DNA from: Monarcha castaneiventris obscurior
Taxonomy: Eukaryota > Chordata > Aves > Passeriformes > Monarchidae
Direction: 5' to 3'
Assembly: GCA_026261815.1 (NCBI GenBank)
Contig: JAMPIT010000379.1
Span: 20,634,501 to 20,698,500 of the forward strand
Length of the DNA stretch: 64,000 nucleotides
Each line of letters begins with the position of its first letter. The stretch's first letter is position 1. Shown one piece after another: positions 24,194-38,237 of this stretch. Position numbers and translations under genes: made by a program. The notes under the pieces are model-generated. The model made no database searches. It was not told the DNA's origin and saw only the letters and a list, made by a program, of their open reading frames with translations.

Positions 24194-24237
24194 CAGTATG
24201 CATTCTGATCACTACCTTGATGTACTACTGGCCTCTC
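24194..24237 (-). other. Short exon-like segment (candidate Z)
   Basis: A 44-bp minus-strand segment between a moderate acceptor (GCTGACGTTGCCTTAG, branch-like CTGAC twice upstream) and the donor CATACTG/GTAAGAG. One frame is open (begins ERPVVHQGSDQNAY) and ends with two bases that complete a codon with the first base of candidate A. Short length and a weak acceptor make chance likely. Confidence 0.15.
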
Positions 24238-27200
24238 CTAAGGCAACGTCAGCTGTCAGTTGAAGCCAAGGTAGACTTAGAAGACATAGGAAGGACCTGG
24301 CAAGTCATCTGGCACTCACGACAGAAAACAATGGAATTTTGAGGACTTCACTTCCACTGTTATTCAGCATTGTTATTCTTTATCCTTTGCAACTTCATTC
24401 ATTACTCTGTAACTTTTCTGGAGGTGTGAGAATCAGTGTCTTCCAAGTAAATGTTGTGTGAATCCCTTGCAAGGAATTGCACTTGTGTTCCTTCCTGCTG
24501 CCTTCCTTCTACCAGATTGTTTCCTTCCTTCTAAGTTCAAAACAATTTTGATGTATCAACCAATTTTAGCCAAGTGGTGGGAAACCACAAAGAATGTTTG
24601 ACCAGTCGAGGCTGGATAATCTCTGTGTATGGAATTTGGACCTTTACAGTCAGAGTCTGGTTCATTACAAGTGCACTGTGCAAAAATAAAACCATCAGCT
24701 ATATTGGACAACAGAAATTCAGGAATGAAGAAGTGTTAAAACACTTTTTTTCATCAGTTCAACTTCTGAAAATTTTCAAGCATGTAGTTTGCTAGAACTC
24801 AGATGAACTCAGATATGGAGAGGTTTTCTGCTTGAACAAACGTAGTGAGATTTCAAAGTCCCACTTTGTGAGGGAGAGCTGAGTCCTTTAAAAGTTTTGT
24901 GTCATTTTATCATCAAAAGAAGCACTAAAACTGTGGAACTGAATCAAGGAAAATTATTTCCTATTAATGTGTTTCACATTACGTTGCAAAATTCCTGGAC
25001 AATTAAAATTTCCAATCTGGTTGGTTTTTTTTTTTTGTTTGTTTGTTTTTTTTTAATTATGATTTTCTCTGTACCCGACTAAAAATCATAATTAGTAGAA
25101 ATATTGAATTATATTGCAATGTAACTTATCTGGAAAGAGTTTTATTATCAAAAGTATAAAATATGTCAGATGCTTAAAAGAGATATTTCAGACAGCTGTA
25201 ATATGATGCAAATAGATGTTGAACACTTCTTCACAATACTGGTGGTAGGTTTTCATGGTAATACAGCAGTTATCTTCTGCTACCTCTCCCAGAAAAAGAT
25301 AATATTGCTGAAAATAAACTGCTGAACCATATATTAAAGAAAACTATAGTTCCCTGGACAGCTTCAAGCTTCTGAGATTGATGACTTTTAAAAAAAAATT
25401 TATCAGCATCCAAGAGCTGTGACATTTGCATGTTGTCCTGTTGGACATTGGTACTAAAATAATTATAGACCTGACAGCTAACACATAGAGAGTTTTTACC
25501 TGGCTTTCTCACTAATCAAAAATATATCCTTCAACAAAATCTTCTTATGCAATCTCATTTTTTTTAAAGGAAATAATTTGGAAATTGATGCCTCCATTTG
25601 TCTAATATTTTTTTCTGGATGTGTGCGATAAGTAATTTCATTAGTTGAACCTTTGTAGCTAAAGGATAAAAATGGCCTCAGAATAACATTTCTTCAACTA
25701 ATTTAAATTCTGAAATACTGGAGATTTAGTGGTAGAAAAATCTGATCTGGTGTGTTATGTACAAGTCTTTAAGAAGTTAACAACAGAAAGTCTTAAATCT
25801 TCCAATTGAATGATAATTGAAGCTTAATAAAAATCAGAATATAGCTTACAACATTTCTGACTAGGTATAATTACTTGAGAACTATTAACAAAAATAAAAT
25901 TATGACTATAGTTTTGCTTCTATTAACAGAACAATTACTATGGGCAAAAAAATTAAGTGAATTAAGATATCAAGAAAAATATCATGCTGTGGAGACAGGT
26001 GGTTGCCAGTCCCTACTGAAAATTGCACAAAAAAATTGTCTGTTTTTTCTTTTGGTAGGAAATAGACCAGTATTTTTCCACAAATTCAGTGTATTTCATA
26101 CATGCAAAATAATATGTACTGAATTATTAAAACACAATATGTGAGTGCAGCTTTTCCATAATCACCCCCTCACATAATAAATATTATAATTAAAATTATA
26201 AAGCATTTGATTTAAAAAATCAAGTAGTGTAGCTCAAGCAGTGCTCTAACAGCATGTAGACTGGACCTAATTTACTGTTTGTTATTTTCTTTAGCAAGTA
26301 ATAATTCCATTTTTTTCCATATGCTCCCCTACCACTAGACAATCTAATCAAGTATGCTTCGGAGTGTGATGTTAAAAGGGGAAATAACTGAAGATTACAG
26401 GGCTGATACAGTGAAGTAGAAGATAATATATCTGATTTACCCTACAGCTTAGTTGTCAGTGTAATGTTCTTTCCACACATATTAAGTGTACATGTAGAGT
26501 TGGAAAAGAAAGACTGTAGGCTCTACTTAATTTCTACCACTGCTTGAGACCAGAGAATACTCTTGCAGCATTTTGCAGGAATAGATAGGAAATTTCCATC
26601 AACTAAAAGAGTTTAGCAGTGCCTTCAGTAAATATTTCCATTGTGGCTTGATTGAACTAGTACTTATTAAAATGTCCTGAAGTCCTATATAACATGATCA
26701 CAAAACAGCAGGGGATGAGAAAACCATCATAAGTATCTACATCTAAATATCAGCAGCCAGTCCGTACTTGGTGGCAGTATCTTGCACATACAACACACCA
26801 GCAGGTCAGCCCTGCTGGAGGAGGATCACATACCTGTAATGCTCTTTGTACAATCAATTTTGTTGCTGATACCTTTCTGTGGGGTCTATAATATTTACAA
26901 ATTCCTGAGTGAATGACCTCAGAGAATTAAAAGTATGTTGTAGTTCAATTCCAGCACTAGTACAGATTTGGTGTTCTTAGATTTGTATTTATCCACAGCC
27001 ACATTTCCACATGAAAAGAGGTTCATGGACTATGTTTATTATCAGCTGTACCATGCTGTTCTACAATATGCAACTAAAATCGACTTCAGGTAATGAAGTC
27101 ATGACATCTGCCTCCATTTGTTACAACAACCATTTAATTACAGAACTGCAGCAATTTGCTCTGGCTGAATATTTGTGTGGATTTTTTGAAAGGAGCATAT

Positions 27201-30200
27201 GTGCTCATTGTTAAAAGGCCAAGGAGATTCTCTAGAGCTGTAGATGAAATTCATAAGCAAGCAAAATAAAAGGACAACTAGTTCTATAATACACGATAAC
27301 ACAAACTAAAATAAAGACATATTTTGTGGGTTATATATATCTGATATTAATATTACGAGAAGATTAGCGTACTTAATCAGATGAGCTATATCTTACAAAA
27401 AGATATGTGTTACAAAAAGATATGACAGATATACACGTGAAGATGTATCTGTCTGCAGAACATAACATCTTCTACATATGTCCTCAGTTCTTAATTTAAT
27501 TATTTTTTGAAACGGAAATTATAAATATACCTTCATTTCTTTTATTTGGCAGCCTTTTAATTTCCTTTCTGCACACCAAATCATGGGATACTTAATCAAA
27601 ACTATTATTTGAATTGCTCTAAATGAGCAAATAAACAAAAAAAGGCATTGAAATAGCATTATCTTTGAAAACAAGGAATTTTTTGAGGTGAGTTGAATAC
27701 TTTCATTTGCATTTTTCATACTATATTGTTCTGTAGCAGAGAGTCAGCATAGTAACAGACTCAAATTTCTCCATGGTTAAGCGAGTTAGTCTGGCACAAA
27801 TGAATTTCAAGGATTTGAATTTTAAGATTGTAATCACGCTAGGGTCCAAGGCACTCTGCATGCCTGTCCACCGCATAATTATATATTATCAAAACTATTG
27901 AATATTTTTATATTCTTATTTTGTAGTGGAGCCTGAAGGCACACAATGAAAATACCTACTGCAGTGTGCTCTCTCCAGAAACTGAATGAATATATATGTG
28001 TATATTTCTATCAGACATCACTGCCCTTGTTGAGTACTCTCACTGTTTGTCCTGGTGAAGGAAAGCTGTGATGAAAGTGCAGCACCAAGTGCACCATGAA
28101 ACTGTAATTTTGGGATGCAAAAACACCATAAGGTTGGTGCAAACTCTTCCTGATTTTTGCTAATATTCATTGTCAGGAACTTGTTTTCTAGATTTTAAAC
28201 AATGAAAACTCCTCCCCTGCTTCCCTCCCCATCCTGAAATTGTAACCAAATTTTATGCATTTTTTGTCCTGTATTGCCTCAACACCTTCTTACTTCTTTT
28301 TCCTGCCTGGAATATAAAATAGATTTTAGAAGATTTAATATGCACATATTGTACTTTTAATGCACTCTTTTATATTCTTCCTTTGAAATACCCATGGTTT
28401 TTATATAATACACTATTACCTTGCTGTCATTCCTTTCATGTTCAAATAATTTAGATTTTTTGTACATGCATCCAAATTGTTTGATATTCTCTGATAGAGA
28501 TGCTTTTAAAAATTTTCATGTCAGTACAGATGTAGAAGTCTTCTAATAATAATATTTTCAACTGTGACAATCTTCAATGTTACATAAAACCAGTACTGTA
28601 ATAAGAAAAAAAAAAAGGAAATGTTTGCTAGTCTTCTAGCTTTTGTAGATCTATTTCAATGAAGAATTAATTTCTCTAGATCTAATAGACTAATTTAGTA
28701 CTTCAAAGCATTGTACTTAATATATAAGACTCATTTAACACGCACTAGTCTCTTCCTAACAATGATTAATGATAGGGCTTAAAAAATTGGATCAAACAGT
28801 TTTCTTGTTCTTTAATTTCATCTTTATTCATAGAAAATGCTGCTTAACTGCTTAAAGGTTTACACCTACTATCCATTTTTGCACTTATAAGTCTGTAAAA
28901 AGAAAGTTTAATTCTTGTATGTTGTTAACCTTATTCCTTTAAAATACAGAATGGAAATTCTGATATTTGCAAATGAGCCTACTACCTACATATGTTCTCA
29001 TTAAATAGTTCACTTTTTATCAAAACTGAGTATATTTGTTACAATAATGATAACAACTTCCTTTTAGGACCACAGAAATTTTTCCTCAAGGTAGCGTAAG
29101 AAACTTCAGGATAAAAGGGAAATGATGCACAGGACAGTCAGAAGAATTTAAAGGTAAATTTTAGAGCTTTCCTGTACTTGACACTGAATGAGATCAGGAA
29201 GATAGGTAGCAAAGGTTGATCATTAGGCAACAAAATTTAGCTGTGATCTCAAGTCATACCAGGTATTCTTCATTGTCCTTAAGACAAGTTAAACATGAAA
29301 TGAAGTTAAAACAGGAGGGGAGAGGAAAAACATGAGGTATAGCCTACAGATGCAGTAGATATAACAAAGGCCCTGACATTTAGCATGGTCAGACATTTAC
29401 ATTTTAAAAGGTATGTCAGATACTCCATATTTTTAAAGAAGAGTGCAAGCAATATAATAATGTTAGCTGCAGAGAATGATTAATATTCTTTGTGAAATGG
29501 AAGTATCTTCTGGGAAAACTTCCGAGGCTTAGTTGTTTTACATCACATTCATTCTTTCAGGAAAACCTCTTCACTAGGATGCAGCCAATTACTATAATGT
29601 ACAGTTCAGGCTGATTCTGTACACATTTTCTCATTTTAGGGATTGGGATACTATCAATAATTTTATTCCTTTTTCCTCAGTCCACTAAGACATGTTCATG
29701 ATGGCATCACTATGACGAATAATTAAAAAGTCTTATTTTAAATAATTAATAATTAAAAAGTCTTATTTAATATGTTACCAGGAGACAGACTCTTTGCTAG
29801 GGAAGTCAATAATCCTACTCCATCTTACAAAACAGTGTCATTGTAAGCACGTCTGTAAGTCATTGTAAAGTAGCATTTAAAGGAATTAGTTATGACCCTG
29901 AATGTGGTAGATAACTTCTGGTATGGTTTCATGTCAGACATACATTTACCTTCTGATGGGTATCTATGTATTTCCAAATATTCCAGAGTACATCAGTCAC
30001 TAAAACTTGCCAGGATATCAGATGTTACACCTATTCTGAAGGTGAAGAGTTTTTTTCAGGATTTAATAACTTTAAAAAGTTTTAAGGGAAAAGAAAATGT
30101 GAATAATGACTTAAATTAAATTTAAAAAATAATAAAAGTAAACCCAAAATAATTCTGCTCAGGAGATGGAGAAAAGCATATTTTGAGAAGGATAACAATG

Positions 30201-33200
30201 TTGAGATTTTAACGAAATGTGGTTTTAAAAATTTTGGGATTTTGGTGCTTTTTTTCTTCCCTGTTTGAGCTACGTGAAGTGGGAAAACATTCCACATTAC
30301 AAGGGCTTTTATAAGTGAAACTTGTGTATTTTTTCATTTTGCTTATCATACAAAGGAAGTTTTTGTCTTTAATTAAGGTCCTTGTATTTCAGTGACTATA
30401 TGCCTCAATGACATCATGGAACATCTCAGGGGTTTTTTGTTTGTTTCATTTTGGTTTTTTGTTTGTTTTCTTAGAAAGTGTTAACTTACTGATGAGAATA
30501 AATTAATATCACAACATGGGGAACATTACATAATGAGTGAATATTAGATAATGAGTGTAGCACACACATTTTTGCTTTCATTAAAACAGTCAAAACTCAA
30601 ACACTGCTCCCACAACTGATACTTATTTTCTATTCATTGTCAATCACAAATTTTAAAAAATCCCCTGGTTTTTCCTGTATGAATCAAAGCTCTCAACCCC
30701 TTCTTTCCGTCAAGAAGAAATGCTTTCAAATAATTTCAAAGAATGAGAAAATTACAAGAGTTTTAAATTTCTAAATCAATGCCAGTAATTCTTTGCATAA
30801 ATCAGAATCCTCGTAGTGCTGATGGGTCATCAGACATCTGTGTACAGGTTTCAGGAATTTACATTGTGTGGGTTCTGCATATTTATGATTTCTAAAATTC
30901 TTGTATCTTTTTTACAATTGATGGTGTATTATTTTAAATAGCTGTTAGAAGATGTCTATAGCCAAAAAATATTCAAATATAAATCTTTTCATACCATACA
31001 TGGATTCCAGTTGGTTTTATTATAATATGTGCTATCTCCTATATTATTTTGAGAACCAAGGAAGCATATTTCTGTACTGTGAATGATAATATGAGTACAA
31101 AAAAAAAAAATCTAGTTGTGTTGAGAACAAGAACTATGTCATTACCCAAAGAAGATATATAAACATTTGTCTCATAAATTTTATGGTTTATTGTGCAGTA
31201 TTTTAAATTCTAGTAAAAGCAAGATACAATACTTCCCATAAGATTTCCCACTGGACAGCTGAGACTATTTTTCTTGGCTTCTGAACTTCAAATCAAGGCC
31301 GTTTTCAAGAGTCTCATTATTTTTTGATCAATCCACTGATGGAAGCGGTGCTCTAGTATGATCAATGTGACTACATTGAACTCCTTGTAAGCAGAGATTT
31401 TTACAAATAAAGGTCCATTCTGTTCTAGATCATTCCCCACTCATGAAAGGTTGGTTCTTTCACAGTGCAGGTAAGATTCTGTCTACATGGATTTTTATTT
31501 TTTATCTGTTTTACCTTTTTTTACCACTTTAAATCATATAGAGAATTATGTTTAAATATAAAATTGTAACAATGAAAAGGCATATTATAATTGGTTGGAA
31601 GCTGCCCTGAATAACATTGCTGGAAGAACTAACGGAGCTCTTTTCATTTTCAGGTTTGTGAAATTATTTCATTTTTTTTGTAAAAGCTTTCTTAAACATC
31701 ATTAATTTCAAAATGAAAAATGATGTCACGCTTTTTCTGGCAAAAATACTAGCTTATGTAGTCCTATTATCTCCATCTTAAATTTCAACCTATAATTTCA
31801 TATGAATTATTTACAATACATTTTTCATTTTCCCTCATGGCATTTCTGTACCATGCTTATATGATTGCACCATGATTTGCTCTGAGATTTCTGCCTGGTA
31901 GTCACTCATAACCCCATAATTAGTTGCATTTTGATACCCTGATGTGTGAAGGAATAAAAGCCAAATCTGATGACAGGAAAGCCAGTATTATTTGCCTGAT
32001 CTTCAATGGGATTATAATGCACATTAACTCTTGTACTATCTGCCAAGTACTAATTCTATAGGAAAGCACACGCATTTCACAGAAAAGAGTGTCCACAGCA
32101 GCCCATCTGTTCTGTGCACAGCAACGAACATTCAAGCACATGTAGGAAATCTGTGAAGATGCCTGAGCCATCACTGCCTTTATTTGCTCTGTCTGTATGA
32201 AAAACCAGTTTAGACAGAATGTGCACAGTCCAAAAGTGCATTTTCAGAACCAGTAAAGCAGGCACTTAACCACGGTCTCTGTGTAAGCAGCTGTGGGAGG
32301 GATTCATTTCATGCAGGGTGAGATGAGATGCTGACAATGTAGATCTTTCCACATCAAGCCACCACCACTTCTCTTGAAAGTAAGTGCAGAGAAAAAAAGT
32401 ATTTTTAGAACATAGCCAAAGCCTAGCTGATCTATTTGAGGGAGTTTTGTACTTTTTGCATATGCTGAATCAGACTCTAGAAATGGCTACTTGTGCCTCA
32501 TGATTACAAAGCGTGTTTTGCTAATTAATTCAAGTATCTGCACTTATCTAGAGAAAAATCCATTTCCCAAGTCCTGTATTCCACCTTAAATCTAGATTAG
32601 ATATTGTTGATTTTTACTCACTAAGATAAAAAATACTATCCTCTGTGGAGTACATATGCAGGGATGGTACTTGGTTGCTATAGTAATACTAATTCTTTCA
32701 GATTTATCTTCAGGTCTAAAAATATATATAAAGAAAAAACCTACAAAAACTTCATCTATATTTAGAATGTTTTGCTTGTACAAACATAAATAATACAGTT
32801 GCTGTGTTTGCTCTGTGAACTTTTTCATATAAATTTTCTCACTTTTCAAGTTTTGAAATTTCTGAAAAAATAACATGAATTTTAAATCAGGAATAAACAT
32901 TTGAAGAAATGTCTTTTAGAAGTCTTTATTGATTGATCTAAACAGATGCTGTTATGGCCATTTTCTAGGGTTTTGGGTTCTTTTAAATTGATTTTCAAAT
33001 AGTTTTGATTTAGTTTTCCATGCATCAGCTTGACTTCTCATGTGAAAAGAGAATTTTCTAGCTGTTCATTGCTGTTAATAAAATATACAGCTTACAATTA
33101 AATACATCCTATCTCTGATCATACAAATTGATGTTTTATACATTTTAAAGTGAGCAACTGATATTTCTTTCTGAATAAAAAACAAATTGTAAAAATTTCC

Positions 33201-33639
33201 ATTTTTCTTCTTTCAGAACACATGTACATGATGTTGCTGCCAGTGGATTCTAACAGCAGTTCACCATAGTACTGATTCTCTCCTTCCTCTTTCTAATAAG
33301 AAATAAATAGTGTCTGTAATTTACTGCCTGCTAGGCAATGCTATTACTTTATTTTTAGGTGGTATAAATATTTTGTATTTTTGGTGCAACTTCCACAATC
33401 ATTGCACATGTTGTCATTGTGCATATGTGGGTAGAAAGCCAAAAGGAATCATTTTTAGAGTTCTTAAAGTAGTAACACAGCTGACACAAATAATCTTTAG
33501 ATCAAGAATGTATAATGATCCTGAGTGATCGATCAGAAACTTCTGCCCTCTAGCCCCTGGGACTGCAAAAAAACCCAAAAAAATCTTACTGGGATGAATG
33601 AACAGAATGGCTGCATATGAGAAATATGAAGTACTCATA
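24238..33639. other. Long gene-free AT-rich stretch
   Basis: About 9.4 kb. I see homopolymer and T/G tracts (25025-25055, 30430-30470), a pair of 21-bp direct repeats at 29718-29768, a doubled TTACAAAAAGATATG near 27395-27424, and no dispersed repeat I can name. Frames of 60-102 codons (25875-26144 +, 27011-27214 +, 29892-30119 +, 32592-32900 -) have AT-driven composition and no domain. Confidence 0.5.
29718..29768. repeat. Two 21-bp direct repeats, 30-bp period
   Basis: AATAATTAAAAAGTCTTATTT occurs at 29718-29738 and again, unchanged, at 29748-29768. The identity implies a recent local duplication. Confidence 0.85.
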
Positions 33640-33965
33640 ATAAGGTCTCAGCTGAAGTTTTGTGCCCAGTTCTTATCATCCTGCTTCAAAAAAAGGTATG
33701 GACTAACTGAAGAGGGTCAAAAAGATTTTAAAAAACAACCAACCAGCATTTAGAAAACGTGATGTATGAGGAAAGATTGGAAGAAGAGAAGGTGTTTAGG
33801 CCAGAAATGACAAAAGGATAGAGAAAAGAAATATGTTTTCATTATTTAAAATGCAATAAACTTTTTTTCATGCAAATGGGGTAAATGCACTTAAATTATG
33901 GAGAGATGAAAAGGCTTTAGTACATGTATAACAGGATGTTTCCGATAAAAGTGTTCAAAAAACAG
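33640..33965 (+). mobile_element. Old CR1/L3-type LINE fragment
   Basis: Diverged but in the right order for the 3' coding part of a CR1/L3 ORF2: GTTTTGTGCCCAGTTCTTAT, a mid-block with GTATGGACTAACTGAAGAGG and GTCAAAAAGATT, then ATGTATGAGGAAAGATTGGA and AAGAGAAGGTG. These correspond to the VQFW..., LERVQRR and SYEERL...EKRR segments of CR1 proteins. Many substitutions and small gaps indicate an ancient copy. The open frame at 33414-33638 (-) lies just outside and is not part of it. Confidence 0.7.
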
Positions 33966-36900
33966 AACCTTTAGCATAAGGGAAGTGAAAAGATTAAAAA
34001 TTTCTTGGGAGTGTATCAGTTTTGTGTCAAACTTTCTTGAATCAAATTGCAATACTGGTTATTCAACACAGAGTGGACCATGACTTTCTGCGATTTTTCA
34101 TTTCTAAATTCCTCTCATGTCCTAAGATATTAAAATTAATGTGGAACTATTTATAAAGTCCTGTCTGATTGTTCATTATAACTTAAGCTATGGGGGATAA
34201 AATAGACGTAATTTAAAATGTAGTATTTGTTTATTTGAGATAGTATGTTCTCATTTTCCAATGGGAAATAATGATGTCTGATGATAAATGGGTTTTGTTG
34301 TTGTTTTGCTTTGTAAGAGTTACTCTTTCTGGTGTCATTTTTCCTTCAAGATATGTTTTTCTTTACTGTATCCATTTGTTGAAGTGATTCAGTAAATAAT
34401 TTCTACTATCAGTTCTTCATCTGTGTTGCCTGAGAACAAATTATGAACACAGGCTGCTGTTTCCCAGTCCTGCCTATTACTGCCCCTGTGCTTATTTCTC
34501 CAGCACTTAACTGTGCAGTGGATATGCATCTGCAGTCTAAAGGCTGTATCTCTTTAAGTCTTATTAGGAAACTCGCATTCTTCTCCATGGATCAATGCTT
34601 AATTCAAACCTCACTGTTGAGCAGAATGATCATCATATATTATGGTTCAAATCAAGGTCATCTTTGAATAATGCATATTGAAACCGAGTTATAATATTTC
34701 AGGAACGTTTTCATGTCTTAAAAAATGGTAATGCATTTTATTTCTGGAGAGGGAAAGAAAAACACAGAAAAATATGAGAGAAATATAAATTTCTTTTACA
34801 ACCAAACCATACCTTTCCAGTAAATGTTTATGCATTCTTGCCAGAGTGCTAAGGTTAACCTCTATTTGGCCCAACTGGAAATACTATGGATGAATCTCAG
34901 ATTTCTTTCTACGTGACTTAGGTGACTTAGAAAGAATGAAAGCATGCTGTTACATTGTTGGCTCAACAGTTAGACATCTTCTCCTATCTCCCCTGGTTGA
35001 CAGCTGCTATGCAGCTTCTGAGCTGTAAAGTGCTGTCAAGTTCTCCTTCCTGTAAGGATTTCAGCAGAGCCTGACCATGTGTTTCCATTCTGCTCCACCC
35101 TCCATTCCATCTCTCTTAGCAGGTGCTTACAGTCTGCATTTCATCCAGGGAGCAGCAACTGTATTTTACTCTATAATTTCTGTATAACTTCTCATTTTCC
35201 TCTAATTTTACCCCCAGCCTTCTTTCCACAATAATGAAAAAATATTTTCATTCTACACAATTTATTTTTTACCTCTAAAATCTTCTGTGATTGCAACTAA
35301 AGAAGTCAGTGATGACATGATGTCTTTGAATTGAATTATATTCTGAGGTCTTAAACTCTCTGGACAGAAAGATTGGACAGAGACAGTCTTCATCATGACC
35401 TTGAGTTATATCAGGAATATTTGGACTGTGAATTTTATTTCCCCTCTCACACATTTTTCAAGGCATCGATGCCTTATTGATGAGAAATATTACCTCAGAG
35501 TATATTTACTTTCCTCTGCTTTATGAAGTTTAAAGTCAACTAATCATCACAGAAGTTCGTTCACACTTTTTAAAGACTGAAAATTTTTCTTTTTAAAGAC
35601 TAAAAATGTGGCTTTTTAAAGTTCATCCGTCATTTGGGAAATAAGCACCTTTTTGACTGAAGACTTGAGTGAACAGTTTTACGCTTCAGCTGCTAAAACT
35701 ATGTCAAATATATGGGTCAAGGATTTTATAACAGGAAGATTAAAATCTCATTAACATCATGTTTTAAAATTGCCCAGTCAGAAATGCATAATAAAGAATA
35801 AAAAAAAGCAGATTTTAAAATTCTATTTACCCCCATGGATATTTATGTTTATTCAGATATATTTAATTCAACAAAGAAATGGATGTTACCTTAATAGAAC
35901 AGCCACTCACCAGCGTTTGATTTTCTTGCAATACACAAAAATACATTGCATTAAGCAGCTGCAATTCTTATGCTACATTCCACCATTACTTCGTAATTTA
36001 GTGGCAATAATGTTTTAAATATTATAGTCTCAATACATTGACATACTACCTGCCAGAAAATGAACAGTCGGCTGATTAATACTTATTTAATACTTACTCT
36101 GTTACAAACAACTTAATCTCTCTGACCGATTATTTAATCCCAGCTGTAGACATTAAAGATGTACAATCTGTAGAATGCAACTGAAGCCTATCATATTTCT
36201 AAAGCTAATTGGGAAGAATTTTGTCAAAGGAGAAAGCAAAAATTTCCATAAATGAACTTGCACCATGGAGGGAGAGCAAGGAGACTTTCTGTTGCTAATG
36301 GAAGATAAATCCATTTAGAAGTGCAGAATAAGAAAGCCTGGTTTGTTTTCTTTTAATGTATTGTACGAGCAAGACATTACTTTCCTAGCAGACTAACTGA
36401 TTTCACTCTCAGCTAATGGCTGGATATTAATCAAGACTCCTTTGTGTTTTCTAATTTTTGGGTGGTTTCTGAAAACCTGTGTTCAGTTTTTATTTTTTAA
36501 GTACAGTTTGTCAAGTTTGTGTTAGTTTTCCAAATAATTTGATTTTGATAGCAACAAAAATAACAAAAGTAAGAGTATATTGCTTATATCATAGTATATA
36601 AGTGGCATTAACTATATATAAACAAATATTTCAACCAAATCATGTTGTGTAATTGCCAAGAATTTGATGTTGTCACATTGACACCTTTTGAATAGCTGTT
36701 CCTAAAATATTTAGTGAATAGATCTATGAATTGAATTACTGACAGAAAATTTTATTGCAGGGATTTGTATTAGAGAGAAAGTAAAATATTTGTAGTGATA
36801 GCTAGTAGGGATTTTCAGATTGCTGATCATTAGAAGAAATCTCAGCATGAAGCAGAATATTAGTGTTGATTCCTGATTGATAAATCGCACTGTTTTTCTG

Positions 36901-37799
36901 TAAATATCATATCATCCCTGCCAAAATTCCTTAATATTACCAAGGTGCTAGTGCTACTGGAATATTGAAAACAAAATAACCTGTTTCTTCATAACCCATT
37001 AAGATTTGTGACATATTGGAAGTGTGTAACAATTATTGGCTCAGTAATACCTATATATGATTCCTAGTTGCTTTACTATTCCTTCAGAAGTGAGGCAGTA
37101 TGACTCCTACATTTAGAAAAGCATTTCTTTCCATCTCACCAGCTCTGATGAGCAGATTGGGTATAATACTGAACTATCTCAATTCATTAGTAACATGTTT
37201 CTTTTCCATTTTATATTGGCTACATGAGGGCTTGAGGAATAATAATAGTCTTGTCCTAAGGCCTGTGTGAAGTCTGTCCTGATAGACAGCTATTTGAACA
37301 GTTCCTGTGTGACAGCTTCATTGTCATGATTGTGAACTGTGCCTGAAGCACGTACATCCAGATCATGTGAAATAGTTAAGCAGTAGACACTAGTAAGACT
37401 TACACAGCTGCTAGGATATAGCACTAATATCTATACAGATTTTTTTTTTTAATTCATGCTCTGTCACATTTGCCTTATAAAAATCATCTGGCCAGGCACA
37501 TAAATATACAGCTTAGAAAACCAAAGGTGTCATCCTCAGAAACTGATACTCTATGTATCAGTCGACTACAGTGACAATTATGACTCATTGAATATATTCA
37601 AATATCATCATGTCTTGTCAAAGAGGGTGAAGCATCAATCTGATTTCATAATGAAATGGGATTATTCAGTGTACTTATCACATCATTCATGGCTTGCTTT
37701 ATCTAGTAGCAAAAGGTGGCCAAAAAAAGGACATTTTGATCTCAGATCTTAATTCAGTCTCCACTCAGCTAAACATTTAAATGCCTGTTTGAAATACGG
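33966..37799. other. Gene-free AT-rich stretch
   Basis: No recognisable gene or repeat. The locally GC-richer patch at 34970-35160 and the local repeats of TTTTTAAAGACT at about 35566-35602 are the only features I note. Confidence 0.45.
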
Positions 37800-38237
37800 C
37801 CATCCTAAAAGAAAGGAATGGAGCACCTCTCCTTTGAAGAAAGGCTAAGACAGCTGGGATTGTTCAGCCTGGAAAAGAGAAGGCTTCATGATGGCCATCC
37901 ATTATCTGAAGAGAATCTACAAGAAAGATGGAGAATATTTACAAAAGCATGTAATGAGAAGATAAGGGGAAATGGCTAAAAACTGAAAGAGCATAGGTTT
38001 AGGTCAGGTATTGGGAAGATAATCTTTACTGTGAGGGTGGTGAGGGACTGGAACAGACTGCTCAGTTAAGTTGTGGATGCCCCATCCCTGGAAGAGTTCA
38101 GGAGTTGGATGGGGCTCTGAGCAACCTGGTTTAGTGAAAGGTCTTCCTGCCCATGGCAGAGGAATTGGAACTGGAGGATCTTTAAGGTCCCTTCCAACCC
38201 AAGCCACTTTATGATTCTAAAATTCTAAAATTCTACA
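37800..38237 (+). mobile_element. CR1 LINE 3' fragment
   Basis: Clear avian CR1 3' end: ATGGAGCACCTCTCCTTTGA, GGGATTGTTCAGCCTGGAAA, GAGAAGGCTTC, GGGAAATGGCTAAAAACTGA, GTGAGGGACTGGAACAGACT, GGATGCCCCATCCCTGGAAG, GAGCAACCTGGTTTAGTGAA and CTTTAAGGTCCCTTCCAACC. It ends with the CR1 tail repeats TATGATTCT/AAAATTCT up to 38237. 5'-truncated at about 440 bp. The 67-codon minus frame at 38004-38207 is antisense CR1. Confidence 0.93.

Noticed and set aside
28128..28150. TAAGGTTGGTGCAAACTCTT, resembling a mariner/MADE1 terminal repeat
   Set aside because: Similarity is limited to about 16 bases, there is no partner inverted repeat nearby, and that element family is typical of primates. Treated as chance.
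32286..32374. Plus-strand segment between GTGTAAGCAG and AAA/GTAAGTGCAG
   Set aside because: All three frames contain stops, so it cannot be an internal coding exon.
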